64,000 bases of DNA from Streptomyces atroolivaceus (lineage in GTDB: Bacteria; Actinomycetota; Actinomycetes; Streptomycetales; Streptomycetaceae). Where the stretch lies: contig NZ_JNXG01000015.1 in NCBI RefSeq assembly GCF_000717025.1, forward strand, positions 1 through 64,000, written 5' to 3'. Shown in pieces: positions 17,193-24,582 of this stretch; position 1 is the first letter of the stretch; each line of letters opens with the position of its first letter. A program made the position numbers and the translations under genes. The notes under the pieces are model-generated. The model was given only the letters and a program-made list of their open reading frames with translations. It had not been told where the DNA came from and searched no databases.

Positions 17193-18244
17193 CAGACGGT
17201 CACCTCACGGGCTCCCGTACCCGCGACCACGTCCAGCAGGCACGCGTGGTCGACGACGCCGAGCAGCCTGCCGCCCTCCGTCACCCGGGCGACCGGCTCA
17301 CCGGAGCGGGCGACGGCCTCGATGGCTTCGGAGACGGTTGCCCCCGGGCGGAGCGCCGGTCCGCTGTCGCCCTCACCGGCCGTCGGCGGACGCATGGCGG
17401 TGGCGACGGTGAGGACCTGTTCGCGCGGCACGTCGCGGACGAACTCGCGTACGTAGTCGTCGGCGGGCGAACCGACGATCTCCTCGGGGGTGCCGAGCTG
17501 GACGATGCCGCCGTCGCGCATCAGCGCGATGCGGGTGCCCAGGCGGAGCGCCTCGCTGAGGTCGTGGGTGATGAAGACCATGGTGCGGCCCTCCTCGCGG
17601 TGCAGCCGGACGACCTCGTCCTGCATCTCACGCCGGATCAGCGGGTCGAGCGCGCTGAACGGTTCGTCGAAGAGCAGGACGGACGGGTCGACGGCGAGTG
17701 CGCGGGCCAGGCCCACTCGCTGCTGCTGACCACCGGAGAGCTGGGCGGGCCGACGGTCCTCGAGGCCCGAGAGGCCGACCTTCTCCACCAGTTCGGCGGC
17801 CTTGGCGCGCCGTTCGGTCCTGCCGAGGCCCTGGATCTCCAGGCCGTAGGCGACGTTGTCGAGCACCGTGCGGTGCGGCAGCAGTCCGAAGTGCTGGAAG
17901 ACCATCGCGGCGCGGTGGCGGCGCAGTTCGCGCAGCCGGGTGGTGTCCATGCCCAGCACGTCCTCGCCGTCGATGGCGAGGGTGCCGCTGGTGGGTTCGA
18001 TGAGCCGGGTCAGACAGCGTACGAGTGTGGACTTGCCGGAGCCCGACAGGCCCATGACGACGAAGACCTCACCCTTCTCGACGTCGAAGGAGACGTCGCG
18101 CACGGCGGCGGTGCAGCCGGTGCGCTCGCGCAGTCCGGCGGGCGGCAGGTCGGCGAGTTCACTGCCGGGGACGCGGTCGGCCTTGGGGCCGAAGACCTTC
18201 CAGAGGTTACGGACGCTGAACACAGGGGTACCGGCTTCGCTCAT
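17192..18244 (-). CDS. Glycine betaine ABC transporter ATPase with CBS region
   Basis: A 350-residue OpuAA/ProV-like ATPase: Walker [10 protein letters not shown] (65-73), signature [15 protein letters not shown], Walker [16 protein letters not shown]-loop FITHD, and a C-terminal CBS-type region (about 285-350). In OpuA the CBS part senses ionic strength and gates transport under osmotic stress; here it is short, about one CBS unit, so that role is inferred. The ATG at 18244 overlaps the betA stop (ATGA), evidence of translational coupling. Confidence 0.94.
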   Translation of the reverse strand: MSEAGTPVFSVRNLWKVFGPKADRVPGSELADLPPAGLRERTGCTAAVRDVSFDVEKGEVFVVMGLSGSGKSTLVRCLTRLIEPTSGTLAIDGEDVLGMDTTRLRELRRHRAAMVFQHFGLLPHRTVLDNVAYGLEIQGLGRTERRAKAAELVEKVGLSGLEDRRPAQLSGGQQQRVGLARALAVDPSVLLFDEPFSALDPLIRREMQDEVVRLHREEGRTMVFITHDLSEALRLGTRIALMRDGGIVQLGTPEEIVGSPADDYVREFVRDVPREQVLTVATAMRPPTAGEGDSGPALRPGATVSEAIEAVARSGEPVARVTEGGRLLGVVDHACLLDVVAGTGAREVTV

Positions 18245-19812
18245 CGGACATCGCCTCCGGTGGTCGGGGTCGCTCGGAGCAGCTCGGCGCACTTCTCGCC
18301 CACCATCAGGACGCCGATCATGGGGTTCACGGCGGGCATGGTCGGGAAGACGGACGCGTCGGCGATCCGGATGCCTTCGAGGCCCTGGATGCGGAGCTGG
18401 GGGTCGACGACGGCCGCCGGGTCGCCCGGGGCGCCCATCCGGCAGGTCCCTGCCGGGTGGTAGACGGTGTGCGCGACCTTGCGTGCGTACTCGCTGATGT
18501 CCTCGTCGGACGTGACCTCGGGCCCGGGACACACCTCGCGCTTGAGCCAGTGGGCCAGCGGTTCGGTCTTCGCGATCTCGCGGGCGAGCTTGATGCCGTC
18601 GACCAGCGTGCGGCCGTCGTAGTCGTCCTCGTCGGTGAAGTAGCGGAAGTCCAGGGCCGGCTTGACCTCGGGGTCGGCGCTGGTGAGGTACAACCGGCCG
18701 CGGCTGCGCGGCTTGGGGATGTTCGGGGTCATCGACACGCCGTGCTCGGGCTTCTCGTAGCCGAGGCGCTCCGGGTTGTCGGTGAAGGGGATCTGGTAGA
18801 AGTGGAACATCAGGTCGGGGCCCCGGGACCCGGGGTCCCTGCGCACGAAGAGGCCCGCGTCGGAGTCCATCGCGGAGTTCTCCGGGATGGGTCCGTCGGT
18901 CTCCCAGACGATGACCGACTCGGGGTGGTCGAGCAGGTTCTCACCCACGCCCGGTGCGTCGTGGACGACGGGGATGCCGAGTGCGGTGAGGTCCTTCGCC
19001 GGTCCGACGCCGGAGTGCATCAGCAGCCTCGGGGTGTCCACCGCGCCCGCGCAGACGATCACTTCACGGGCGGCGCGCAGGAGCGTCTCCTCGCCGTCCT
19101 TGGTGCGTACGTGCACACCGGTCGCCCGGTTGCCGTCGAACTCCAGCCGGTACGCCCATGTCTCCAGCATGATCGAGAGGTTGGGGCGGTCGCCGGCCTC
19201 GATGTGCGGGTGGAGATAGGCGACGGACGCGGAGGAACGCTTGTTGTTCTCCGGGTGGTAGGCCAGGTCGAAGAAGCCGGCGCCTTCGTGGAACGGCTTC
19301 TTGTTGAAGCTGTCCACGCGCGGAACCCCGGCCGCCGCCTGTGCGGCCTCGACGAAGTCGCGTGCGATGGCGTTCCGGTCCTTCTCGTCGACGGGCACGA
19401 TGTTGTTGCGCAACCGGTCGAAGTAGGGGTCCATGGCGGTGGCGTGCCAGCCGTCGGCTCCGGCTTCGGCCCACTCGTCCCAGTCGCCGGGCAGCGGCTT
19501 GAAGCTGATCAGTGTGTTGTGCGAGGAACAGCCGCCGAGGACGCGGGCGCGGCTGTGCCGGATGTGGGAGTTGCCGCGTGGCTGTTCGGTGGTGGGGTAG
19601 TCGTAGTCGAGGTCGCCGCCGAGGAGACCGAGCCAGCGGCGGAGGGTGAGGACGTCCTCGCGGTCGATGTCGGTGGGGCCGCCCTCGATGACGGTGACGG
19701 TGACGTCGGGGTCCTCCGTGAGGCGGGAGGCGATGACCGAGCCGGCCGTACCGCCTCCGACGATCACGTAGTCGACGGGTTCGGGGCGTGCGGTGCTGGG
19801 GGACGGGGGCAT
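18241..19812 (-). CDS. betA: Choline dehydrogenase-like GMC oxidoreductase
   Basis: A 523-residue flavoprotein that should oxidise choline to betaine aldehyde. It has the FAD-binding [18 protein letters not shown] near the amino end, the second GMC signature around [18 protein letters not shown], and the C-terminal active-site pair His (HPAGTCRMG) and Asn (AVNPM). The ATG at 19812 is preferred to an in-frame start 18 bases upstream because AAGGAG precedes it. It lies between betB and the transporter genes, so choline import and conversion to the osmoprotectant are co-expressed. Other alcohols cannot be excluded for GMC enzymes, but context favours choline. Confidence 0.9.
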   Translation of the reverse strand: MPPSPSTARPEPVDYVIVGGGTAGSVIASRLTEDPDVTVTVIEGGPTDIDREDVLTLRRWLGLLGGDLDYDYPTTEQPRGNSHIRHSRARVLGGCSSHNTLISFKPLPGDWDEWAEAGADGWHATAMDPYFDRLRNNIVPVDEKDRNAIARDFVEAAQAAAGVPRVDSFNKKPFHEGAGFFDLAYHPENNKRSSASVAYLHPHIEAGDRPNLSIMLETWAYRLEFDGNRATGVHVRTKDGEETLLRAAREVIVCAGAVDTPRLLMHSGVGPAKDLTALGIPVVHDAPGVGENLLDHPESVIVWETDGPIPENSAMDSDAGLFVRRDPGSRGPDLMFHFYQIPFTDNPERLGYEKPEHGVSMTPNIPKPRSRGRLYLTSADPEVKPALDFRYFTDEDDYDGRTLVDGIKLAREIAKTEPLAHWLKREVCPGPEVTSDEDISEYARKVAHTVYHPAGTCRMGAPGDPAAVVDPQLRIQGLEGIRIADASVFPTMPAVNPMIGVLMVGEKCAELLRATPTTGGDVR

Positions 19813-19863
19813 CGGTTGCTCCTTCTGCAAGGTGCTGGCGTGTGCGTGGTGCTGCGAAGAGCC

Positions 19864-19940
19864 GGACGGGGAGGGCCGATTGCGCTCAGCCGGCGAACCG
19901 GCGGACGGGCAGGGCCGTTCGGACTCAGCCGGCGAACCAG
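19864..19940. repeat. 39-base imperfect tandem duplication at the betB 3' end
   Basis: GGACGGG(G/C)AGGGCCG at 19864 and 19903, and CTCAGCCGGCGAACC at 19885 and 19924, recur at the same 39-base interval. The second copy overlaps the last codons and stop of betB, so the first copy looks like a duplication of the gene's tail placed downstream. Confidence 0.7.
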
Positions 19941-21472
19941 CGCTGCGGGCGCGGGTTGAGGTTCTGGTAGATGTGCTTGGACTCGCGGTACTCGGCGAGC
20001 CCGGTGGGGCCGAGTTCGCGTCCGGTGCCGGACTTGCCGAAGCCGCCCCACTCGGCCTGCGGGAGGTAGGGGTGGTAGTCGTTGATCCAGACGGTTCCGT
20101 GGCGCAGCCGGCCGGCGACGCGCCGGGCGCGGCCGGCGTCGGTGGTCCAGACGGCGCCCGCGAGACCGTACTCCGTGTCGTTGGCCAGGGTGACGGCCTC
20201 TTCCTCGGTACGGAAGGTTTCGACGGTGAGGATCGGTCCGAAGGTCTCCTCCCGGACCACCTTCATCTCCCGGTTGCAGCCGTCCAGGACGGTGGGCCGG
20301 TAGAAGTAGCCGCCGGCGGGCCGGACGCCGGAAGGCTCGGGGCGGGCACCGCCGGAGCGGACGACCGCGCCCTCCTCGCGGGCCGACGCCACGTACGCCT
20401 CGACCTTGGCGAGCTGCTGGGCGGAGACGAGCGGGCCGCATTCGACACCCTCGACGGTGCCGCGGCCGAGCCGGATCGCATCGGCGCGGCGGGCGAGTTC
20501 GGTGACGAAACGGTCGCGGACGGACTCCTCGATGATGAGGCGGGCTCCGGCGGAGCAGACCTGGCCGCTGTGGAAGAACGCGGCGTTCAGTGCCTGGTCG
20601 ACGGTGGTGTCGAAGGCTTCGTCGGTGGCGCACGCGTCGGCGAAGACGACGTTGGGGTTCTTGCCGCCGAGCTCCAGGGCGACCTTCTTGACCGTGGGCG
20701 CTGCGGCCTGGGCGACCTTGGTGCCGCTGGCGAGGCCGCCGGTGAACGAGACCAGGTCGACGTCCGGGTGTTCGGAGAGCCGTGCGCCCACGGGGTCGCC
20801 CGCACCGGTGACGAGGTTGGCGGCGCCGTCGGGCAGTCCGGCCTCGGCGAGCAGCCGTATCAGGTGGACGGTGGAGAGCGGGGTGACCTCGCTGGGCTTG
20901 AGCACGAAGGTGTTGCCCGCGGCGAGGGCCGGGGCGATCTTCCAGCTGGCCTGGAGCAGCGGGTAGTTCCACGGTGCGATGAGGGCGCAGACGCCGACCG
21001 GCTCGTGCACGACGACACTGTGGACGTCGGGGTCGCCCGCGTCGACGACCCGGCCGCCGCTCTCGTTCATGACCAGGTCCGCGAAGTAGCGGAAGGCGTT
21101 GGTGACGTCGTCGACGTCGACGCGGCCCTCCTCCAGGGTCTTTCCGGTGTCGCGGCTCTCGGTGATCGCGATCTCCTCGCGGTCCCGCTGGAGGAGCGCG
21201 GCGACCCGGCGCAGCAGTTCGGCGCGTTCGGCGACGGGCTTGTGCGGCCAGGGGCCGTCGTCGAAGGCACGGCGTGCGGCGGCCACGGCGGCGTCGGTGT
21301 CCTCGGTGCCGCCCTCGGCGACGAGGGCCAGGACGGTGGCGTCGGCGGGGTCGAGGATCTCCCGCGTGGCTCCGGAGACGGCGGGGAGCCATGTGCCGTC
21401 GATGTGGACGGTATCGAGCGCCGCCGTGGCGGGGGCCTCCGCGTGGGGAGCCGACGTAGGGGTAGCCGACAT
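19925..21472 (-). CDS. betB: Betaine aldehyde dehydrogenase
   Basis: A 515-residue NAD(P)-dependent aldehyde dehydrogenase converting betaine aldehyde to glycine betaine. The general-base Glu lies in ALELGGKNP and the catalytic Cys in FFHSGQVCSAG; the PWNYPLLQASWKIAPAL and FTGGLASGTKV cofactor-binding segments are intact. It is the first gene of the operon with betA and the OpuA-like transporter. The ATG at 21472 is chosen because the conserved domain begins within 30 residues and the upstream frame is low-complexity. The ribosome site is weak. Confidence 0.92.
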   Translation of the reverse strand: MSATPTSAPHAEAPATAALDTVHIDGTWLPAVSGATREILDPADATVLALVAEGGTEDTDAAVAAARRAFDDGPWPHKPVAERAELLRRVAALLQRDREEIAITESRDTGKTLEEGRVDVDDVTNAFRYFADLVMNESGGRVVDAGDPDVHSVVVHEPVGVCALIAPWNYPLLQASWKIAPALAAGNTFVLKPSEVTPLSTVHLIRLLAEAGLPDGAANLVTGAGDPVGARLSEHPDVDLVSFTGGLASGTKVAQAAAPTVKKVALELGGKNPNVVFADACATDEAFDTTVDQALNAAFFHSGQVCSAGARLIIEESVRDRFVTELARRADAIRLGRGTVEGVECGPLVSAQQLAKVEAYVASAREEGAVVRSGGARPEPSGVRPAGGYFYRPTVLDGCNREMKVVREETFGPILTVETFRTEEEAVTLANDTEYGLAGAVWTTDAGRARRVAGRLRHGTVWINDYHPYLPQAEWGGFGKSGTGRELGPTGLAEYRESKHIYQNLNPRPQRWFAG

Positions 21473-21609
21473 GTGGGGGTCTGCCTTCCGTGCCTGGGCT
21501 GCACCGCACCGGAGGGGCGCGGAGCACTGTTCCGTACCGGCGGACCACGGGTTCGGCACACCGGCAGCCTGGACACCTCTCCGACCCGACGGAATGTATG
21601 CCGAACGCC

Positions 21610-21622
21610 TCACTGCCAGTGA
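21610..21622. promoter_or_regulatory. Candidate operator upstream of the betaine operon
   Basis: TCACTGCCAGTGA is a perfect 6+6 inverted repeat with one central base, 138 bases before the betB start in an otherwise gene-free 230-base gap. It could bind a BetI-like or other repressor; no promoter boxes could be fixed around it. Confidence 0.4.
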
Positions 21623-21702
21623 CATGTCTCACTACGTGAAGGGCCTGGAGCGAGGAACGAGCGGAGCAGCGGGCGGGATCACCACTCAGGACACCCGGGC
21701 CG

Positions 21703-22149
21703 CTACAGGGGGTTACTGCCGTCCATGTTGAGTGCGTGTCCGGGGCGGAAGAACCGCTTGGCGGAGAAGTGCCCGCGCTCGGCAGCCATCCGGAACCACG
21801 GCTCCGACGCCTGGAGGCCGTCGCGATGCTCGACCAGGCGCCCCATCTCCCACATGGACTCGACGTCACCGACGTCGACACCCCTGCGCAGGAGACGTTC
21901 CGCCTCGTCGTAGTCGTCGCGGAGCTTCGCCACCATCGCCAGGCTCCGCAGGGCGCGCGCATCACCGGCCGCCGCTGCGGCCGACAGGAGCTCGGGAGTT
22001 CCGTACTTCCTGCGGTGCAGGGTCCGGCGTATGAGCAGCAGGATGCCCAACGCCCATACGAACCAGCTCAGTTCGGTGATCACTCCGCGATCGGATGCCA
22101 CTCCGACGATGCTCAGCACCGCAGCCGCGAACAGCAGGAAGCCAGCCAT
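21703..22149 (-). CDS. Small membrane protein with Sel1-like repeats
   Basis: A 148-residue protein with two membrane helices (MAGFLLFAAAVLSIVGVA and LSWFVWALGILLLI) followed by a soluble helical region. The latter has alternating short helices with Ala/Gly at repeat positions (AERLLRRGVDVGDVESMWEMG, then AEPWFRMAAERGHFSAKRF-like pattern), typical of Sel1/TPR solenoids that mediate protein contacts. GGAGGGGG directly precedes the ATG at 22149, which rules out the longer upstream frame. It stands alone and its role is unknown. Confidence 0.75.
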   Translation of the reverse strand: MAGFLLFAAAVLSIVGVASDRGVITELSWFVWALGILLLIRRTLHRRKYGTPELLSAAAAAGDARALRSLAMVAKLRDDYDEAERLLRRGVDVGDVESMWEMGRLVEHRDGLQASEPWFRMAAERGHFSAKRFFRPGHALNMDGSNPL

Positions 22150-22255
22150 ACCGATCCCCCTCCGTGCCGGTAGGGGCAGAGTAGAGGACCGGGGGACCGC
22201 CTGCCCGAGGATTCGGACACGCGTGCAGGGGACACCCTGCGGGGCGCGCACGGAA

Positions 22256-22296
22256 CAGCCCGCCGTGCACCCCCGGGCGGGGTGGACTGCGGGCTG
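22256..22296 (-). terminator. Terminator of the alpha-xylosidase/beta-glucosidase operon
   Basis: An 18-base stem with two mismatches (CAGCCCGCCGTGCACCCC against GGGGTGGACTGCGGGCTG) and a five-base loop, 18 bases past the GH31 stop. Confidence 0.7.
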
Positions 22297-22314
22297 CCGG
22301 ACGGCGTGCGGGGC

Positions 22315-24582
22315 TCAGGCGACCGTGACCGTCCCCGCCCCCTCCCCCGCCGCGCCGGTGTCCTCCACGCTCACCCGGTACGGCCGGGCGGAGCCCTCGG
22401 CCGTGACCCGCACGCCGGAGCCCTCCCGGGTGATGCGGAACGTCGCCGCGACGGCCCCGGTCACATCCGGGACGGTGACGATCCGCTCGCCCGCGTGGGC
22501 GCCGAAGACGCGCAGGGTGAGGCCGTCCAGCCAGTCACCGTCCGGGCGCTGGTCGTCTTCGCCCCACGGCAGCACGGCGCCGTCCCTGACCAGCAGCGGC
22601 AGGCTGTCGAAGCCGTGCGTCTCGTGCCGCCAGGCGGGGCCGGTGACGCGCTCGCCGGTGAGCAGTGAGGTCCAGGTGCCCTCGGGGACGTAGTACTCGA
22701 CCTCGCCGTCCTCGGTGAAGACCGGCGCGACCAGCAGGTCCGGGCCGAGCATGTACTGCCGGTCCAGGGTGCGGGAGGCGGGGTCGCCGGGGAACTCCGC
22801 CAGCATGGGCCGCATCATCGGGATGCCCGTACGGTGCGCCTCGGTGGCCACTCCGTAGAGGTAGGGCATGAGCCGGTGCTTGAGCAGGGTGAACTTCCGT
22901 GCCACGTCGACGGCTTCCTCGCCGAACTCCCACGGCACCCGGTAGGAGACGTTGCCGTGGAGCCGGCTGTGCGAGGACAGCAGGCCGAAGGCCAGCCAGC
23001 GCTTGAAGACCGCCGGGTCGGGGGTGCCCTCGAAGCCGCCGATGTCGTGGCTCCAGAAGCCGAAACCGGACAGGCTCAGCGACAGCCCGCCGCGCAGGGA
23101 CTCGGCCATGGCGGTGAAGGAGGCGAAGCAGTCACCGCCCCAGTGCACCGGGTACTGCTGTCCGCCCGCCGTCGCCGACCGGGCGAAGAGCACCGCCTCT
23201 CCCGCCCCGCGCTCCTTCTCCAGGAGTTCGAAGACGGTGCGGTTGTAGATCTGCGCGTAGTAGTTGTGCATGCGCTCCGGGTCGGAGCCGTCGTGCCAGA
23301 CGACGTCCGTGGGGATGCGCTCGCCGAAGTCCGTCTTGAAGCAGTCGACGCCCTGGTCGAGCAGGAGACGCAGCTTGTCGTCGTACCAGGCGCGGGCGGC
23401 CGGGTTGGTGAAGTCGACGAGCGCCATCCCCGGCTGCCACAGGTCCCACTGCCAGATGTCACCGTTGGGACGTCGCACCAGGTAGCCGTGTTCGGCGCCC
23501 TCCGCGAACAGGGCCGACTTCTGCGCGATGTAGGGGTTGATCCACATGCTGATGCGCAGTCCGCGCTCCTTGAGGCGGGCCAGCATCCCCTCCGGGTCGG
23601 GGAAGACCTCGGGGTCCCAGAGGAAGTCCGACCACTGGTACTCGCGCATCCAGAAGCAGTCGAAGTGGAAGACGCTGAGCGGGATTCCGCGCTCCGCCAT
23701 GCCGTCGACGAAGGAGGTGACGGTCTCCTCGTCGTAGGACGTGCAGAAGGACGTGGTCAGCCAGAGGCCGAACGACCAGGCCGGCGGCAGCGCGGGTCTG
23801 CCGGTCAGGGCCGTGTAACGGGACAGGACGTCCTTCGGCGTCGGGCCTGCGACGACGTAGTACTCCAGCGACTGGTCCTCGACGCTGAACTGCACCTGGC
23901 CCACCGACTCCGATCCGACCTCGAAGGAGACCTTGCCGGGGTGGTTGACGAAGACGCCGTAGCCGCGCGAGGACAGGTAGAACGGGATGTTCTTGTAGGC
24001 CAGTTCACTGCTGGTGCCGCCGTCGGCCTGCCAGATGTCGACGGTCTGCCCGTTCTTGACGAACGGGGTGAAGCGCTCACCGAGCCCGTAGACGTTCTCG
24101 CCGACGTCCAGGCCCAGTTGGGAGATCATGTGGTGCGTGCCGTCGGGCGCGGTCGCGAACGCCGTGCCCTTCGGGTCCACCCCGGTGAGGCGCCTGCCCT
24201 CGGCATCGAGGAAGCTGATGCCCCAGGGCCCGTCGCCGTCCATACGCAACGTCAGTGGTCCACTGGTGAGTTCCGTGGCCGTACCGTCCCGGCGGGTGCG
24301 GGCCGCGGGTGCCGTGGTGTCGTCCGGCAGGAGCGTGAAGTCCGGCCCCCGCCGGGCCTTGCCCGCGTGATGGGTGGTGCGTACGCCGATGACGCCCTCG
24401 GCAGGGGAGAAGCACTCCACCGTGATCAGCGGGGTGTTGAGCGTGTCGCCGCGCGCCGCGACACGCTTCACCGCGGCGTAGGCGGTGAACCGGTCGGCAT
24501 CGACGCGCAGGTCACGGATCTCGGTCGCGTACGAGGCTCGGACGCCCTCGCGCATGAGCCAGAAGCCGTCGGTGAACTTCAT
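22315..24582 (-). CDS. GH31 alpha-xylosidase (YicI-like)
   Basis: A 755-residue glycoside hydrolase close in length and motif spacing to E. coli YicI (772 residues). The nucleophile region KTDFGE (Asp near 415) and the acid/base Asp in HWGGDCF (near 483) fall at almost the YicI positions, and FDCFWMREYQWSDF is a family hallmark of alpha-xylosidases. It should remove alpha-1,6-xylose from the non-reducing end of xyloglucan oligosaccharides. No signal peptide, so it acts in the cytoplasm after import. Its ATG overlaps the GH3 stop by four bases (ATGA), so xylose and glucose removal are coupled. It is downstream of the two LacI-type boxes. Confidence 0.93.
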   Translation of the reverse strand: MKFTDGFWLMREGVRASYATEIRDLRVDADRFTAYAAVKRVAARGDTLNTPLITVECFSPAEGVIGVRTTHHAGKARRGPDFTLLPDDTTAPAARTRRDGTATELTSGPLTLRMDGDGPWGISFLDAEGRRLTGVDPKGTAFATAPDGTHHMISQLGLDVGENVYGLGERFTPFVKNGQTVDIWQADGGTSSELAYKNIPFYLSSRGYGVFVNHPGKVSFEVGSESVGQVQFSVEDQSLEYYVVAGPTPKDVLSRYTALTGRPALPPAWSFGLWLTTSFCTSYDEETVTSFVDGMAERGIPLSVFHFDCFWMREYQWSDFLWDPEVFPDPEGMLARLKERGLRISMWINPYIAQKSALFAEGAEHGYLVRRPNGDIWQWDLWQPGMALVDFTNPAARAWYDDKLRLLLDQGVDCFKTDFGERIPTDVVWHDGSDPERMHNYYAQIYNRTVFELLEKERGAGEAVLFARSATAGGQQYPVHWGGDCFASFTAMAESLRGGLSLSLSGFGFWSHDIGGFEGTPDPAVFKRWLAFGLLSSHSRLHGNVSYRVPWEFGEEAVDVARKFTLLKHRLMPYLYGVATEAHRTGIPMMRPMLAEFPGDPASRTLDRQYMLGPDLLVAPVFTEDGEVEYYVPEGTWTSLLTGERVTGPAWRHETHGFDSLPLLVRDGAVLPWGEDDQRPDGDWLDGLTLRVFGAHAGERIVTVPDVTGAVAATFRITREGSGVRVTAEGSARPYRVSVEDTGAAGEGAGTVTVA

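Noticed and set aside
14823..17456. Very long open frame on the plus strand, antisense to the betaine transporter genes
   Set aside because: It is low-complexity Gly/Asp/Gln/Arg-rich and has no family motif, and the minus strand carries well-conserved permease and binding-protein genes. High GC makes such antisense frames common.
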